Assembly: GCF_003952185.1 (NCBI RefSeq)
Contig: NZ_RXFS01000015.1
Span: 1 to 64,000, forward strand
Source of the DNA: Variovorax sp. 679
Lineage (GTDB): Bacteria; Pseudomonadota; Gammaproteobacteria; Burkholderiales; Burkholderiaceae_C
Direction: 5' to 3'
DNA length: 64,000 nt
Shown here: positions 1-7,742 of the stretch, in pieces
Numbering within the stretch: position 1 is the stretch's first letter
Layout of the letters: every line of letters begins with the position of its first letter
Notes under the pieces: model-generated
Seen by the model: only the letters and a program-made list of their open reading frames with translations
What the model was told of the DNA's origin: nothing
The model's database searches: none
Position numbers and translations under genes: made by a program

Positions 1-99
1 AATCCTTGAAAGAGCAGTCCCGTGTATTGGTTTTATGTCTGCATCCGATTGCTGGTTCGCCTCGCACGGGAACAGGGCGGCACCGGATCGCAGACAAGA

Positions 100-122
100 G
101 GGGCCGCGCACTGCGCGGCCCC
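100..122 (-). terminator. Putative terminator after fusA
   Basis: A perfect 10-bp GC-only stem (100-109 with 113-122, 3-base loop) lies just beyond the fusA stop codon. The following minus-strand bases are only moderately T-rich (CCTCTTGTCT), so it may be a weak or Rho-assisted terminator. No tuf gene is seen in the remaining 99 bases; bases 1-99 hold nothing I can identify. Confidence 0.6.
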
Positions 123-136
123 GCATTCTTGAAAAC

Positions 137-2236
137 TTACTTGGCGCGAGCGGCCACGATGGCTTCGGCAACGTTGCGCGGAGCTTCGGCGTAGTGCTTG
201 AACTCCATCGTGTACGTGGCACGGCCTTGCGACATCGAGCGCAGCGTGGTCGAGTAGCCGAACATTTCCGACAGCGGCACTTCGGCCTTGATGGCCTTGC
301 CACCGCCGACCATGTCGTCCATGCCCTGCACCATGCCGCGGCGGGACGACAGGTCACCCATCACGTTGCCGGCGTAGTCTTCGGGCGTCTCGACTTCCAC
401 GGCCATCATCGGCTCGAGGATCACGGGGTTGGCCTTGCGGGCACCTTCCTTGAAGCCGAAGATCGCGGCCATCTTGAACGCCATTTCGTTCGAGTCCACG
501 TCGTGGTACGAACCGAAGTGCAGCGTGACCTTGACGTCCACGACGGGGTAGCCCGCCAGCACGCCTTGCGTCAGCGCTTCCACGACGCCCTTTTCCACTG
601 CGGGGATGTATTCGCGAGGAACCACACCGCCCTTGATGGCGTCGACGAACTCGAAGCCCTTGCCGGCTTCCTGGGGTTCGATCTTGAGCACCACGTGGCC
701 GTACTGGCCCTTGCCGCCCGACTGGCGAACGAACTTGCCTTCGGCTTCTTCGACGGTCTTGCGGATCGTTTCGCGGTAGGCCACCTGCGGCTTGCCCACG
801 TTGGCTTCCACGCCGAATTCGCGCTTCATGCGGTCCACGATGATTTCAAGGTGGAGCTCGCCCATGCCCGAGATGATGGTCTGGCCCGATTCCTCGTCGG
901 TCTTGACGCGGAACGACGGGTCTTCCTGTGCCAGGCGCTGCAGGGCGATGCCCATCTTTTCCTGGTCGGCCTTGGTCTTCGGCTCGACGGCCTGCGAGAT
1001 CACCGACTCGGGGAACACCATGCGCTCCAGCGTGACGACGGCTTCCGGATCGCACAGGGTTTCGCCGGTGGTCACTTCCTTCAGGCCCACGCACGCGGCG
1101 ATGTCGCCAGCGCGGATTTCGCTGACTTCTTCGCGATTGTTGGCGTGCATCTGCACGATACGGCCGATGCGTTCCTTCTTGCCGCGCACCGGGTTGTAGA
1201 CGCTGTCACCCTTGGAGAGCACGCCCGAGTACACGCGCACGAAGGTCAGCTGGCCGACGAAGGGGTCGGTCATCAGCTTGAACGCGAGCGCCGAGAACTT
1301 CTCCTCGTCGTCAGCCTGGCGCACCACCGGTGCTTCGCTTTCGTCGGTGCCAGCCACCGGGGGAATGTCCGTCGGAGCGGGCATGTACTCGATCACGGCG
1401 TCGAGCATGGCCTGCACGCCCTTGTTCTTGAAGGCCGAGCCGCAAAGCATCGGCTGGATCTCGCCGGCGATGGTGCGCTGGCGCAGGGCCTTCTTGATTT
1501 CCTCTTCGGAGAGCTTTTCGCCTTCGAGGTACTTGTTCATGAGGTCTTCGCTCGATTCGGCGGCGGCCTCGACCAGCTTCTCGTGGTATTCGTTGCAGAC
1601 ATCGACCAGGTCGGCCGGGATCTCACCGTAGGTGAAGGTCACGCCCTTGTCTTCGTCCCAGATGATGGCCTTCATCTTCACGAGGTCGACGATGCCCTGG
1701 AACTTGTCCTCGGCACCGATCGGGATCTGGATCACGACCGGGTTGGCCTTCAGGCGGTCGATCATCATCTGGCGAACGCGCAGGAAGTTAGCGCCGGTAC
1801 GGTCCATCTTGTTGACGAACGCGAGACGGGGCACCTTGTACTTGTTGGCCTGGCGCCAGACGGTTTCCGACTGGGGCTGCACGCCGCCGACGGCGTCATA
1901 GACCATCACCGCACCGTCCAGCACGCGCATGGAGCGCTCCACCTCGATGGTGAAGTCCACGTGGCCGGGGGTGTCGATGATGTTGATGCGGTGCTCGGGG
2001 AAATTCTGGGCCATGCCCTTCCAGAAGCAGGTGGTGGCAGCCGAGGTGATCGTGATGCCGCGCTCTTGCTCTTGCTCCATCCAGTCCATCGTGGCGGCAC
2101 CGTCGTGCACTTCACCGATCTTGTGGTTCACACCGGTGTAGAACAGGATACGTTCGGTCGTCGTGGTCTTGCCAGCGTCGATGTGCGCGGAGATGCCGAT
2201 GTTGCGGTAGCGCTCGATGGGGGTCTTGCGGGACAT
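137..2236 (-). CDS. fusA: Elongation factor G
   Basis: Translational GTPase that drives ribosomal translocation and, with ribosome recycling factor, subunit splitting. The 699-residue length is normal for bacterial EF-G. GTP-binding motifs are present: AHIDAGKTT (17-25), DTPGH (88-92) and NKMD (142-145), followed by the usual domains II-V. It is the last visible gene of the str operon, 96 bp downstream of rpsG; a 17-bp palindrome (2281-2297) lies in that gap. A terminator-like hairpin follows it, so tuf is either not directly downstream or is transcribed separately. There are no anomalies in the GTPase core. Confidence 0.98.
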   Translation of the reverse strand: MSRKTPIERYRNIGISAHIDAGKTTTTERILFYTGVNHKIGEVHDGAATMDWMEQEQERGITITSAATTCFWKGMAQNFPEHRINIIDTPGHVDFTIEVERSMRVLDGAVMVYDAVGGVQPQSETVWRQANKYKVPRLAFVNKMDRTGANFLRVRQMMIDRLKANPVVIQIPIGAEDKFQGIVDLVKMKAIIWDEDKGVTFTYGEIPADLVDVCNEYHEKLVEAAAESSEDLMNKYLEGEKLSEEEIKKALRQRTIAGEIQPMLCGSAFKNKGVQAMLDAVIEYMPAPTDIPPVAGTDESEAPVVRQADDEEKFSALAFKLMTDPFVGQLTFVRVYSGVLSKGDSVYNPVRGKKERIGRIVQMHANNREEVSEIRAGDIAACVGLKEVTTGETLCDPEAVVTLERMVFPESVISQAVEPKTKADQEKMGIALQRLAQEDPSFRVKTDEESGQTIISGMGELHLEIIVDRMKREFGVEANVGKPQVAYRETIRKTVEEAEGKFVRQSGGKGQYGHVVLKIEPQEAGKGFEFVDAIKGGVVPREYIPAVEKGVVEALTQGVLAGYPVVDVKVTLHFGSYHDVDSNEMAFKMAAIFGFKEGARKANPVILEPMMAVEVETPEDYAGNVMGDLSSRRGMVQGMDDMVGGGKAIKAEVPLSEMFGYSTTLRSMSQGRATYTMEFKHYAEAPRNVAEAIVAARAK

Positions 2237-2280
2237 GATTTACTTTCGGGTTGAAATGCGTTGAGCGCTGGGCCCCGAGC

Positions 2281-2297
2281 ACGGGCTTTAAGCCCGT
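2281..2297. repeat. Palindrome in rpsG-fusA spacer
   Basis: ACGGGCTT-T-AAGCCCGT forms a perfect 8-bp stem in the 96-bp rpsG-fusA spacer. It could form a small hairpin in the mRNA between the two cistrons. It has no T-run, so it is not a terminator. Its function is unknown; processing or translational pacing are guesses. Confidence 0.5.
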
Positions 2298-2332
2298 CAC
2301 TCGACACCCAACGCCCAAGCGAAGTTTGGTTT

Positions 2333-2806
2333 TTAGAAGCGGAAGTGGCTGAAGGCGCGGTTGGCTTCTGCCATGCGGTGCACTTCGTCGCGCTTCTTCA
2401 TGGCACCGCCACGGCCTTCCGTGGCTTCCATCAGTTCGTTGGCCAGACGCAGGGCCATCGACTTCTCACCGCGCTTGCGGGCAGCTTCCTTGATCCAGCG
2501 CATCGACAGGGCGAGGCGGCGGACGGGACGGACTTCGACCGGCACCTGGTAGTTCGCACCGCCGACGCGGCGCGACTTCACTTCGACCATCGGCTTCACG
2601 TTGTTGATGGCAACGGTGAACGCTTCGAGGGGATCCTTGTCCGGGTTCTTCTTTTCGATGAAGTCGAGGGCACCGTAGATGATGCGCTCGGCAACAGCCT
2701 TCTTGCCGCCTTCCATGATCACGTTCATGAATTTGGACAGCTCGACATTGCCGTACTTGGGATCCGGCAGGATTTCACGTTTGGGGACTTCGCGACGACG
2801 TGGCAT
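2333..2806 (-). CDS. rpsG: 30S ribosomal protein S7
   Basis: Primary 16S rRNA-binding protein that nucleates assembly of the 30S head. At 157 residues with the conserved N-terminus MPRRREVPKR, it matches bacterial S7. It sits between rpsL and fusA in the str operon. The 149-bp gap to rpsL contains an inverted repeat (GAGAGC/GCTCTC, about 2850-2869). In E. coli the rpsL-rpsG gap is where S7 represses its own operon; whether this spacer does the same is inference. Confidence 0.98.
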   Translation of the reverse strand: MPRRREVPKREILPDPKYGNVELSKFMNVIMEGGKKAVAERIIYGALDFIEKKNPDKDPLEAFTVAINNVKPMVEVKSRRVGGANYQVPVEVRPVRRLALSMRWIKEAARKRGEKSMALRLANELMEATEGRGGAMKKRDEVHRMAEANRAFSHFRF

Positions 2807-2955
2807 TTTCTTAACCTCTTTGCTTCAGTTGGCACCGTTTCCGGCACCGCGAGAGCCAGTCAGAGCTCTCACTTACTCGACCCGACATTGGGTCACTTCG
2901 TTCGATGTACCCGCCAAGGTAACCGAACACCGTTTGTTTTTGACGACAGGAAGGC

Positions 2956-3333
<378 letters not shown>

Positions 3334-3433
3334 GAATTAAAAAGTCCCCAAAACGAGAAACGCCCCGGCCCTGGCTGTGAAACCGCCCTTGTCGTGACTC
3401 AAGGAGGCCGGGAATGACGAAAACGTGAAACCC

Positions 3434-3449
3434 TTCGGAAAATTCCGAA
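3434..3449 (-). promoter_or_regulatory. Hairpin in rpsL leader
   Basis: TTCGGAA-AA-TTCCGAA is a perfect 7-bp inverted repeat with a 2-base spacer, lying just downstream of the predicted start of the str-operon transcript. It would form a hairpin near the 5' end of the leader. A role in mRNA stability or antitermination is possible but not shown. Confidence 0.5.
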
Positions 3450-3458
3450 AAGCCCACG

Positions 3459-3486
3459 AGTATAGCAAACGAGCCTGAAACGGCAA
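3459..3486 (-). promoter_or_regulatory. Probable str-operon promoter
   Basis: On the minus strand, TTGCCG (3481-3486) and TATACT (3459-3464) are separated by 16 bp, resembling sigma-70 -35 and -10 boxes. They lie about 125 bp upstream of the rpsL start, in the only spacer before dacC. The -10 match is strong and the -35 match is moderate. Confidence 0.6.
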
Positions 3487-3535
3487 GGTCAGCCGCCGCG
3501 GATGCCCGCCAGCGGCCTTGTTCTGCCCCTCCGGC

Positions 3536-4705
3536 TTACTTGATCCAGAGCCGCAGGGCGTCCCAGGCGCGGCCAAAGATGCCGGCCTGCTCGACCGCCT
3601 CCAGGGCCACGAGCGGCACGTCGGCCACCGGCTGGTCGTCCAGCGTGACCTTGAGCGAGCCGACCGGCTGGAACTTGGTGAACGGCGCCACCAGCGGGTC
3701 GGGGCGCGACACCTGGGTCTTGATCTTGCTGGCCGTACCCGCCGGAACCGCGACCACGATCGGCTCGGGGCGCCCCAGCTTCAGGGTGTTGGCCTTGCCC
3801 TTCCAGACGGCCGGGGTGGCAGCCGGCTGGCCGGCGTCGAACAGGCGCACGGCATCGTAGGCCGTGTAGCCCCAGTTCAGCAGCTTCTGCGATTCGTTGG
3901 CGCGCACGGTCTCGCCCGTGGTGCCCAGCACGATCGACAGCAGGCGGCGCCCGCCCGTCAGGTTGGGAAAGTCGCGCTTGGCGGTGGCGATCATGCAGTA
4001 ACCGGCCGCGTCGGTGTGACCGGTCTTCAGGCCGTCGACGGTCGGATCGCGGAACAGCAGCAGGTTGCGATTGGTGTCGTTGGTCGACGGGGTGCCCGGG
4101 TAGCGGTACTTCTTGATCGCGTAGTACTTGGCCTCCTCGGGGAAGTCGCGCACAAGGCGGGTCGCCAGGATGCTCAGGTCGCGAGCCGTGGTGGTGTGGC
4201 CGGGCGCGGTCAGGCCCTCGGGATTCTTGTAGGTCGTGTTCTTCATGCCCAGCACCTTGGCCTGGGCATTCATCATTTCGACGAAGTGCTCCACCGTGCC
4301 GCCCACGCCTTCGGCCAGCGCGACCGTGGCGTCGTTGCCCGACTGCACGATCAGGCCCTTGATCAGGTCTTCCACCGGCACCTGCATCTTGGGGTCGATG
4401 AACATGCGCGAGCCGGGCATCTTCCAGGCGCGCGGACTGACCGGCAGCGTCTGGGTCAGCGTGATCTTCCTGGCGCGCAGCGCGTCGAACACCAGATAGG
4501 CGGACATCAGCTTCGTGAGCGAGGCCGGCTCGACCGGGCTGTCGATGTCCTTCTGGGCCAGGATCTGGTTCGCGGTCACGTCGAGCAGCAGATAGCTGCG
4601 CGCTGCGATTTCAGGAGGCGCCGGCACCTGGGCGGCGGCGATCAGGCTGACGGATGCGGCGGCGGTAAAGACCAGCGCGCGGAGCGCGCCAAGAAAACGA
4701 TTCAT
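3536..4705 (-). CDS. dacC: D-alanyl-D-alanine carboxypeptidase (PBP5/6 type)
   Basis: Periplasmic low-molecular-weight penicillin-binding protein that trims the terminal D-Ala from peptidoglycan pentapeptides. All three active-site motifs are present: SLTK (62-65), SGN (122-124) and KTG (227-229), followed by the PBP5-type C-terminal beta domain. A signal peptide precedes residue 26, and the C-terminus (RAWDALRLWIK) can form the amphipathic membrane anchor typical of the family. I chose the ATG at 4705 because the only upstream in-frame start is TTG. The protein is 389 residues, normal for the family. It lies 40 bp downstream of an alpha/beta hydrolase gene. The symbol dacC versus dacA is uncertain. 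Confidence 0.93.
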   Translation of the reverse strand: MNRFLGALRALVFTAAASVSLIAAAQVPAPPEIAARSYLLLDVTANQILAQKDIDSPVEPASLTKLMSAYLVFDALRARKITLTQTLPVSPRAWKMPGSRMFIDPKMQVPVEDLIKGLIVQSGNDATVALAEGVGGTVEHFVEMMNAQAKVLGMKNTTYKNPEGLTAPGHTTTARDLSILATRLVRDFPEEAKYYAIKKYRYPGTPSTNDTNRNLLLFRDPTVDGLKTGHTDAAGYCMIATAKRDFPNLTGGRRLLSIVLGTTGETVRANESQKLLNWGYTAYDAVRLFDAGQPAATPAVWKGKANTLKLGRPEPIVVAVPAGTASKIKTQVSRPDPLVAPFTKFQPVGSLKVTLDDQPVADVPLVALEAVEQAGIFGRAWDALRLWIK

Positions 4706-4745
4706 TGGGAGTTCGGAAAGAAACGAAAACAAGCCTGCGAGGCTT

Positions 4746-5378
4746 TCATGCGATGTCCGCGCGCAGATGGCGGACCACCAGACCCTTGAGCAGCGGCAAT
4801 TGTCCGTGAAAGAAATGGCCGCCCCCGGGGATGACTGTGACAGGAAGTGACTGCGGCCGCGCCCAATCCATCACGGCGGACAGGGCTACGGTGTCGTCGG
4901 CTTCGCCATGAACCACCAGCGTGCGCTCGTGCGCTTCGGCGGGCAGCGTGGCGACGTTGTTGCGTGCCGCTGCCGTGCCCACCAGCACGATCTGCCGGAT
5001 GTCGCGCCCGCCCCAGAGCCCGGCGACGGCGCCGCTCGCGACGAAGGCTCCGAAAGAGAAGCCGGCTATCGCCAGCGGCCCCTCGGGCGCGAGCTGACCG
5101 ACGACATTCAGCATGTCCTCGAGCTCACCGCGCCCTTCGTCGTGCACGCCTTCGCTGGCCCCCACGCCGCGAAAGTTGAAGCGCACCGTGGTCCAGCCGC
5201 TGGCGACGAAGGCACGCGCGAGCGTCTGCACCACCTTGTTGTCCATGGTGCCGCCGAAAAGCGGATGCGGATGGGCGATGACTGCAATGCCGCGCGGGGT
5301 GCCGGCGGGCTGATCGCGCTGCACCTCGATTGCGCCGGCGGCGCCCTGGAGGCTGATCTTTTCGGTCTGGGAATTCAT
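4746..5378 (-). CDS. Alpha/beta hydrolase (COG2945-like)
   Basis: Small cytoplasmic serine hydrolase of 210 residues. The early motif AHPHPLFGG (35-43) is characteristic of the COG2945 group; the nucleophile elbow is GFSFGA with Ser108. The likely triad is completed by Asp161 or Asp162 and His188. There is no signal peptide. The substrate is unknown; members of this group are usually annotated only as predicted hydrolases. It lies between the dacC-type gene and a 2Fe-2S ferredoxin, all on the minus strand. Confidence 0.85.
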   Translation of the reverse strand: MNSQTEKISLQGAAGAIEVQRDQPAGTPRGIAVIAHPHPLFGGTMDNKVVQTLARAFVASGWTTVRFNFRGVGASEGVHDEGRGELEDMLNVVGQLAPEGPLAIAGFSFGAFVASGAVAGLWGGRDIRQIVLVGTAAARNNVATLPAEAHERTLVVHGEADDTVALSAVMDWARPQSLPVTVIPGGGHFFHGQLPLLKGLVVRHLRADIA

Positions 5379-5414
5379 TGGCGCAAAGTACGAGCAGGGG
5401 GTCGGCGGAAAAGT

Positions 5415-5768
5415 TCAGCGCCCGACGTTCGGAGGCAGCAGGAGCCGCTCGACGACCTGGCCGTTCTTCAGGTGCGATTCGACGATCTCGTCGATGTCCT
5501 CGCTGTCGACGAAGGTGTACCAGACGGCCTCGGGGTACACCACGGCCACCGGCCCGCCCGCGCAGCGGTCGAGGCAGCCGGCCTTGTTGACGCGCACCTT
5601 GCCCGGTCCCGATAGCCCCTCTTCCTTGACCTTCGCCTTGCAGCGGTCGAAGCCCTCCTGCGCGTTGTGCAGGGAGCATGAGTCTTCACCGTTCTTCCGC
5701 TCGTTCAGGCAGAAGAAGATGTGGCGGCCGTAGTAGCCGGACGGCGCGGCTGGGGTTGAGCTGGGCAT
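5415..5768 (-). CDS. Thioredoxin-like [2Fe-2S] ferredoxin
   Basis: A 117-residue electron carrier of the thioredoxin-fold [2Fe-2S] type. Four cysteines in the family pattern are visible: Cys20, Cys31, Cys65 and Cys69 (GCLDRCAGGP), plus an extra Cys43. The segments RHIFFCLN and AVWYTFVD fit the family. It is 36 bp upstream of the alpha/beta hydrolase. The redox partner cannot be told from context. Confidence 0.9.
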   Translation of the reverse strand: MPSSTPAAPSGYYGRHIFFCLNERKNGEDSCSLHNAQEGFDRCKAKVKEEGLSGPGKVRVNKAGCLDRCAGGPVAVVYPEAVWYTFVDSEDIDEIVESHLKNGQVVERLLLPPNVGR

Positions 5769-5829
5769 CGGCGGATTTTAGTGACCGCCCCCTTCATTCA
5801 GCTTCACTCCAACGCTTGAGCCTGCGCGC

Positions 5830-6957
5830 TCAGACCGTAGCGACGCCCCTGGGCCGTCCTCGGCGCGACAGGGCAAACACCACATAGACCAGCACCGCAT
5901 AGGGCCATATCCAGCCCAGCCACTGCGCCAATCCGTGGAACCGGATGAAGCGCCCCTGCTCCCAGGTGGCCAGCGTCTGCGCGAAGTACGCGCTCTCGGG
6001 TGCCTGGTTCAGCAGGCTCAGTTGCAGCACCAACCCCATCAGCAGCAGCGCCGCGCACAGGCGGCGCGGCGCGAACAGCAGCAGCACGCCGGCAAAGAAC
6101 GCGGCGGCCATGCCGACCTGCACCGGAAGCCCGAGCCAGGCCCAGGCGTGCTCGGGCCCGTAGCTCAGCGCAGCCGACAACGCCGAGGCCGCGATGCCGG
6201 CCAGCAGAGTCAGCGGCAGGAGCACCGCGCGCTGGATCGCCGAGCGCGCGACAAGGTATCCCAGCAGGCACGGCACCAGCGCGCCCAGCATCACGCAAAG
6301 CAGCTCCACCGCCGGCACCAGCGGCTCGAGCTCGAACTGGCGCAGCGGCAGCCAGTCGATGAAAGGCGTGTCGAGCAGCCATTCGGAGATCGCCACCTCG
6401 AGCCGCTCGAACACCTGCCCCAGCCCGAAGGTGACCGCCGCCGGGAAAAGCAGCGCAAAGGGCCACAGCGCGAGCAGGACCAGCGCGCCGCGCGAGTCTT
6501 CGGCGAACCACTGCGAGCGCGCCCGGCTCCAGTGCGCGACCGCCCCCAGCCGCTCCAGGCCCGCCGCAAGCACCGCGCCGACGATCACGCCCAGCGTGTT
6601 CAGCCCCAGGTCCACGTTGGACGGAATGCGCGCGGGCAGGTAGCTCTGCAACGTCTCCATGGCGAAGGAAATCGCCGCGCCCGCCGCGGTGGCCCTCAGC
6701 ACCGCATGCCAGACGCCGGTGGCCCGGCCCGTCCGCAGCACCGCCAGGGCGCACAGGAAGCCGAAGGGCACGTAGCCCGCCACGTTGATCGCGAAATCGA
6801 AACCCGTCCAGTACTTGGGCCAGGGCGCCGAGAGGTAGGCCCAGGGCGCGATCCCCTGGTCGCGCCAGTCGGCGAACGGGTAGAGGCTGGCGTAGACGAT
6901 CAACGCCGCGTACGCGAGCGCCAGGGGGAGCGCGGCGGACTTGTGCGGTCTCTCCAC
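5830..6957 (-). CDS. VanZ-like integral membrane protein
   Basis: A 375-residue polytopic membrane protein with about nine hydrophobic segments. The N-terminal third contains the VanZ-like core, including NVAGYVPFGFL and the segment ETLQSYLPARIPSNVDLGLNTLG. I propose the GTG at 6957, which encodes the start of VERPHK and places the gene 14 bp downstream of hemJ. The open frame itself extends further upstream through hemJ. VanZ-family proteins are linked to glycopeptide resistance only in enterococci; here a general envelope role is as much as can be said. It is likely co-transcribed with hemJ. Confidence 0.8.
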   Translation of the reverse strand: MERPHKSAALPLALAYAALIVYASLYPFADWRDQGIAPWAYLSAPWPKYWTGFDFAINVAGYVPFGFLCALAVLRTGRATGVWHAVLRATAAGAAISFAMETLQSYLPARIPSNVDLGLNTLGVIVGAVLAAGLERLGAVAHWSRARSQWFAEDSRGALVLLALWPFALLFPAAVTFGLGQVFERLEVAISEWLLDTPFIDWLPLRQFELEPLVPAVELLCVMLGALVPCLLGYLVARSAIQRAVLLPLTLLAGIAASALSAALSYGPEHAWAWLGLPVQVGMAAAFFAGVLLLFAPRRLCAALLLMGLVLQLSLLNQAPESAYFAQTLATWEQGRFIRFHGLAQWLGWIWPYAVLVYVVFALSRRGRPRGVATV

Positions 6958-6971
6958 CGTTTGCCCCGGAC

Positions 6972-7400
6972 TCAGAACGGCTTGACGACCACCAGGATCA
7001 CGATGCCCAGCAGCAGCAGCACCGGCAGCTCGTTGAACCAGCGGAACCAGCGGTCGTTGCGCCGGTTCTCGCCGGCCACGAAGCGGCGCAGCAGTACGCC
7101 GCAGCCGTGGTGATAGCCGATCGCCACCAGCACCAGCGCCAGCTTGGCGTGCATCCACCCGTTGCCCGGGCCGCGCCCGATGCCGTAGCCCAGCCAGAGC
7201 CAGAGACCGAAGCCGATCGCGGGAACCGCCAGGAAAGTGGTGAACCGCATGAGCTTGCGCGCCATCAGCAGCAGACGCTCGCGCTCTGCCACCGATTCCG
7301 GCGGAACCATCGCCAGATTGACGAAGATCCGGGGCAGGTAGAACAGCCCCGCGAACCAGCTTGCAATGAAGACGATGTGTAGAGATTTGACCCAGAGCAT
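6972..7400 (-). CDS. hemJ: Protoporphyrinogen IX oxidase, HemJ type
   Basis: A 142-residue, four-helix membrane protein (UPF0093/CopD-like fold) that oxidises protoporphyrinogen IX to protoporphyrin IX in bacteria lacking HemG/HemY. Family signatures seen are KSLHIVFIASWFAGLFYLPR (5-24, with the conserved His8) and HAKLAL with Lys86. It is divergent from hemB, the second enzyme of the heme pathway, across a 342-bp spacer that also holds a probable small RNA. Pathway context and motifs agree. The VanZ-like gene follows at 14 bp. Confidence 0.9.
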   Translation of the reverse strand: MLWVKSLHIVFIASWFAGLFYLPRIFVNLAMVPPESVAERERLLLMARKLMRFTTFLAVPAIGFGLWLWLGYGIGRGPGNGWMHAKLALVLVAIGYHHGCGVLLRRFVAGENRRNDRWFRWFNELPVLLLLGIVILVVVKPF

Positions 7401-7468
7401 GGCGGCAGTTTAGTGGCGCCTTCTCTCTGGTACGGCTCGTTTCCCCGGGGCGTGCTCGTACGACAGGC

Positions 7469-7499
7469 AAAAAAAAGCCCGACGTCTTCACGTCGGGCT
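7469..7499 (-). terminator. Rho-independent terminator of the sRNA candidate
   Basis: A perfect 10-bp stem AGCCCGACGT/ACGTCGGGCT with a CTTC loop is followed on the minus strand by eight T residues. It lies upstream of hemJ, so it cannot end hemJ mRNA; it must end a short minus-strand transcript from the hemJ-hemB spacer. Confidence 0.9.
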
Positions 7500-7573
7500 G
7501 GGAAGCCCTTTTGCTGTCACACATCAAGGCACCCGCTCAGGGAGGAAAAGCGGGGAGCGGCAAGCCGCCCGCT
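7469..7573 (-). ncRNA. Candidate small RNA (~104 nt)
   Basis: Between a good sigma-70 promoter and a strong intrinsic terminator lie about 104 bp with no convincing reading frame. The 5' end folds into a stable hairpin (AAGCGGG-CGGC-TT-GCCG-CTC-CCCGCTT, 7574-7548), followed by a mostly single-stranded section (TCCCTGAGCGGGTGCC and GTGACAGCAAAAGGGCTTCCC), then the terminator. This architecture is that of a free-standing trans-acting sRNA. It occupies the hemJ-hemB spacer (7401-7742), the longest gene-free stretch in the window. I cannot name the family; the Rfam betaproteobacterial sRNA families are the first comparison. Confidence 0.65.
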
Positions 7574-7577
7574 TCAG

Positions 7578-7606
7578 AATTTAACAAAGACGAAACAAGG
7601 TTTCAA
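7578..7606 (-). promoter_or_regulatory. Promoter of the sRNA candidate
   Basis: On the minus strand TTGAAA (7601-7606) and TAAATT (7578-7583) are 17 bp apart, a near-consensus sigma-70 promoter. A short palindrome GAAAC-AAG-GTTTC (7592-7604) overlaps the -35 box and could bind a regulator. Confidence 0.7.
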
Positions 7607-7648
7607 GCGACTGAGGCACTTTCTTTGACATTTAAAGCGAAAAACTGA

Positions 7649-7686
7649 GAACCTTGGTTCTACGAATTTCCGTAGTTGTCCGACAA
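7649..7686. promoter_or_regulatory. Three abutting inverted repeats upstream of hemB
   Basis: Three small palindromes follow one another with no gap: GAACC-TT-GGTTC (7649-7660), CTACG-AATTTC-CGTAG (7660-7675) and TTGTC-C-GACAA (7676-7686). They lie 57-94 bp upstream of hemB and upstream of the minus-strand sRNA promoter. Tandem operators or a folded 5' leader of hemB are both possible. Confidence 0.5.
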
Positions 7687-7742
7687 CCGAACGCCCGTGC
7701 CAAAGACTCGTAAACAACCGCTTCAGGCACAATTTTGGATAT

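Noticed and set aside
35..2254. 739-residue open frame on the plus strand opposite fusA
   Set aside because: It is the antisense shadow of fusA in GC-rich DNA; His/Ala/Arg/Leu-rich, with no domain and no ribosome-binding site.
7574..7742. Part of hemJ-hemB spacer considered as a protein-coding frame (short minus-strand frame to 7852)
   Set aside because: The frame crosses the hemB start on the opposite strand and the sRNA promoter, with no ribosome-binding site or domain.
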